A stretch of DNA of 64,000 nt from Tenggerimyces flavus (GTDB taxonomy: Bacteria > Actinomycetota > Actinomycetes > Propionibacteriales > Actinopolymorphaceae). The position numbers were made by a program, and so were the translations under genes. Below, piece by piece: positions 62,486-64,000 of the stretch. Within the stretch, counting starts at the first letter, position 1. Each line of letters opens with the position of its first letter. The DNA is taken from assembly GCF_016907715.1 (NCBI RefSeq), contig NZ_JAFBCM010000001.1, forward strand, positions 558,001-622,000, given 5' to 3'. The notes beneath the pieces were generated by a model that saw nothing but the letters and a program-made list of their open reading frames with translations, did no database searches and was not told where the DNA came from.

Positions 62486-63790
62486 TCAGCGACTGGCCTT
62501 GATCGCGGCGCGGATGGTCGCCGCCGCGTCCTTGAACGCCTTGTCTGGTGCGGCTTCTCCGGTGAGAACCAGCACGTACGCCTTGTTCCACGCCTCCCAC
62601 ACCGACGCCATCTGCGGCACGCTCGGCGTCGGGACGCCCTGCTGGGCCGAGGCGAGGAAGCCCGCGTTCACCTTGTCGGTCACGGCACCGGCCACAGCCT
62701 GGTAGGCGGATGGGCGGAAGTCGGCCTCGAACAGAGCCTGCTGCGCTTCCTTGGTGTTGAGGTAGTCGAGCAGGAAGGTGCGCGCCAGCGTCTTGTTCTG
62801 CGCGAAGTGGGACAGGTAGAAGCCCTGCACACCGACGAACGGCCTTGCTGGCTTGCCGTTCACGGACGGGATCGGGCTCACCTCGTAGGAGGAGCTGGCC
62901 TTGGCGAGGTCCGCGACGACCCACGGGCCGTCGATGAGGAACGGCACCTTGCCCGCCACGAACTTCTGCTTGGCGATGTCGGCGGTGACGTCTACGGAGA
63001 TCAGGCCCTCCTTGGCCCACTTGGCGAAGTTCTGCGCGGCCTTGATACCGCCGGGCGAGTCGATGCCGAGGTCGTCGACGTTCGGCTCGCCTGCCTTGTC
63101 GCCGAAGACGTAGCCGCCGGAGCCGGAGAACAGCGCGTACGGGTGGTAGGCGTTGCCGGTCTCGCCCATCGGCAGCGCCAGCGGGATCTCCGCCTTGCCC
63201 TGCTTCTTCAGCTCGAGCGCGGTCTTCTCCAGCTGCTCGAACGTCGTCGGGACCTTGGGCACGAGGGCGGTGTTGGTGATGAGCGCGACGTCCTCGACCG
63301 CGTACGGGAGGCCGTAGATCTTGCCCTGGTAGGTGAAAGCCTTGACCGCGACGTCGCTGTAGTTGGCCGCGTCGGCGCCGAGGTCGACGGTGTCGACCAG
63401 TCCGTTCTCGACGTACTCGCCGAGCACGTCGTGCGGCCCGACGATGAGGTCCGGACCCTGGCCGACCGGCGCGCTCTGGACGAACGACGGCCGCAGCTGG
63501 GCGAAGTCGAGCGTCTGGACCGCGACGCGCAGCCCGTTCTCGTCGCCGAACTGCTTGCCGAACTTCTCCAGGACAGGCGCGCGGTTGCCGTCCGCCCAGA
63601 TGACGAGGTCCGCGTCCGCGCGCTTCGGCGGCGGCGTACCCGACTCGGCCGGCTTCGGCTCGGCCGCCTTGCTCGGCGTCTTCGACGGCACGTCGGTCGG
63701 CGCCGCCTCGGGCGTCGAACCGCTGCCACAACCCGCAAGCGCGAGCGCGACAGCAACCGTGATCGGAGCGATCCGAAGCAGCATTCTCAT
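62486..63790 (-). CDS. malE: Maltose/oligosaccharide-binding lipoprotein, MalE type
   Basis: The 434-residue protein has a lipoprotein signal (lipobox LAGC near residue 20), a Pro/Lys/Glu-rich linker, then the maltose-binding fold (ADLVIWADGNRAPVLEKF, GPDLIVGPHDVLGEYVENGL, GKVPFLIDGPWVVADL). It binds the sugar outside the cell for MalFG. ATG 63790 is preferred; a GTG at 63802 is in frame. The promoter and a palindrome lie just upstream. Confidence 0.92.
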   Translation of the reverse strand: MRMLLRIAPITVAVALALAGCGSGSTPEAAPTDVPSKTPSKAAEPKPAESGTPPPKRADADLVIWADGNRAPVLEKFGKQFGDENGLRVAVQTLDFAQLRPSFVQSAPVGQGPDLIVGPHDVLGEYVENGLVDTVDLGADAANYSDVAVKAFTYQGKIYGLPYAVEDVALITNTALVPKVPTTFEQLEKTALELKKQGKAEIPLALPMGETGNAYHPYALFSGSGGYVFGDKAGEPNVDDLGIDSPGGIKAAQNFAKWAKEGLISVDVTADIAKQKFVAGKVPFLIDGPWVVADLAKASSSYEVSPIPSVNGKPARPFVGVQGFYLSHFAQNKTLARTFLLDYLNTKEAQQALFEADFRPSAYQAVAGAVTDKVNAGFLASAQQGVPTPSVPQMASVWEAWNKAYVLVLTGEAAPDKAFKDAAATIRAAIKASR

Positions 63791-63817
63791 GGCACGACCC
63801 ACCCCGTCGCCAATGGT

Positions 63818-63859
63818 TAGTTAAGGAACTATATAAACCTCGGCCGGCAGCGTCGTCAA
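63818..63859 (-). promoter_or_regulatory. Promoter and candidate ROK operator of the glucan operon
   Basis: Read on the minus strand, TTGACG (63859-63854) and TATATA (63835-63830) are 18 bases apart. TAGTTCCTTAACTA (63831-63818) is a 14-base inverted repeat (arms TAGTT/AACTA) overlapping the expected start of transcription. ROK operators of the XylR type carry the same AGTT...AACT pattern. Confidence 0.6.
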
Positions 63860-63868
63860 GCCTTGAAC

Positions 63869-64000
63869 TCAGTGGTCGGCGAGCAGACCACGCAGGATCG
63901 GATCGCGATCGGTCGTGTCGTCGTTGGTCAGGACGACGAGCGCGCGACGGGTGTCGGGGAGCCAGACGCGAAACGACTGGAAGCCCGGGTTGTCGCCGGG
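63869..64000 (-). CDS. Serine hydrolase (beta-lactamase family), C-terminal part
   Basis: Forty-three codons are present before a TGA at 63869-63871; the gene starts beyond the right edge. The end reads GDNPGFQSFRVWLPDTRRAL then VVLTNDD, which is the usual C-terminus of class C beta-lactamase/D-alanyl-D-alanine carboxypeptidase-like hydrolases (GxxPGFxS with the substrate loop). The protein could be a penicillin-binding enzyme or an esterase. It is on the same strand as the malE operon, separated by its promoter. Confidence 0.7.
   Translation of the reverse strand, partial: PGDNPGFQSFRVWLPDTRRALVVLTNDDTTDRDPILRGLLADH

Noticed and set aside
61166-63820. Long plus-strand open frame (884 codons) antisense to malE and malF
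   Set aside because: Composition typical of shadow frames; both minus-strand genes are intact family members.

Overview
The window is GC-rich actinobacterial DNA. Third codon positions are almost always G or C, GTG and TTG starts are common, genes overlap by 1-4 bases in long runs, and the regulators are typical of the phylum (SARP/AfsR-like, LAL, ROK, HxlR). Gene content and style suggest a soil actinomycete of the Nocardioides/Kribbella/Actinopolymorpha kind, but no rRNA or marker gene fixes the genus. No tRNA, rRNA, CRISPR array, prophage or transposase gene was seen.

Bases 1-13,700 form a phosphate and polyphosphate island. It holds the end of a CHAD-domain protein, a MutT1-like Nudix/histidine-phosphatase fusion, pstSCAB behind a recognisable PHO box, and a Pit transporter with its PhoU-like partner. 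Set among them are an MFS exporter with a possible iron box, an SRPBCC/TetR/YCII trio and a DUF4375 protein. Two copies of an unexplained ~400 bp non-coding repeat (9649-10045 and 18351-18751) lie in opposite orientation. They enclose 8.3 kb that carries two TetR-hydrolase pairs, each with a tandem pair of palindromic operators, plus Pit/PhoU, two DUF202 proteins, a PepC-type peptidase and an orphan Phd-like antitoxin.

Bases 18,800-31,900 carry a LUD protein divergent from an HxlR regulator, an ArsR-type regulator, mtnA, a large SARP-NB-ARC regulator, a kinase resembling methylthioribose kinase, a two-component system, a formyltransferase-like protein, a flavin oxidase and a nitrilase-family amidohydrolase. 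Bases 32,000-46,900 hold two very large ATPase regulators, one with a BTAD region at its C-terminus, and a dense minus-strand gene train. That train encodes a membrane protein, a Tat multicopper oxidase, a Tat flavin amine oxidase, a DUF3574 protein, a PGRP-type amidase, a secreted lipase, a VOC protein, a secreted peptidase and a phosphotransferase, and it runs into the BTAD regulator.

Bases 46,900-53,200 contain a zinc alcohol dehydrogenase next to a divergent enolase paralog, an MFS transporter, a YrdC-like protein and a protein that joins a CxxC thioredoxin-like N-terminus to a 12-cysteine tail resembling the bacteriocin fulvocin C. Bases 53,300-63,900 are a complete alpha-glucan operon: malEFG-type transporter genes, a GH31 glucosidase, a large secreted GH13 enzyme and a ROK repressor, with one promoter/operator in front. 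The window ends in the C-terminus of a serine hydrolase.

Two further repeat families occupy intergenic space: hairpins built on GAAGGGCACCTTC (five members) and a ~138 bp element around the palindrome GGCCAATGATCATG-TTTA-CATGATCATTGGCC (two copies).
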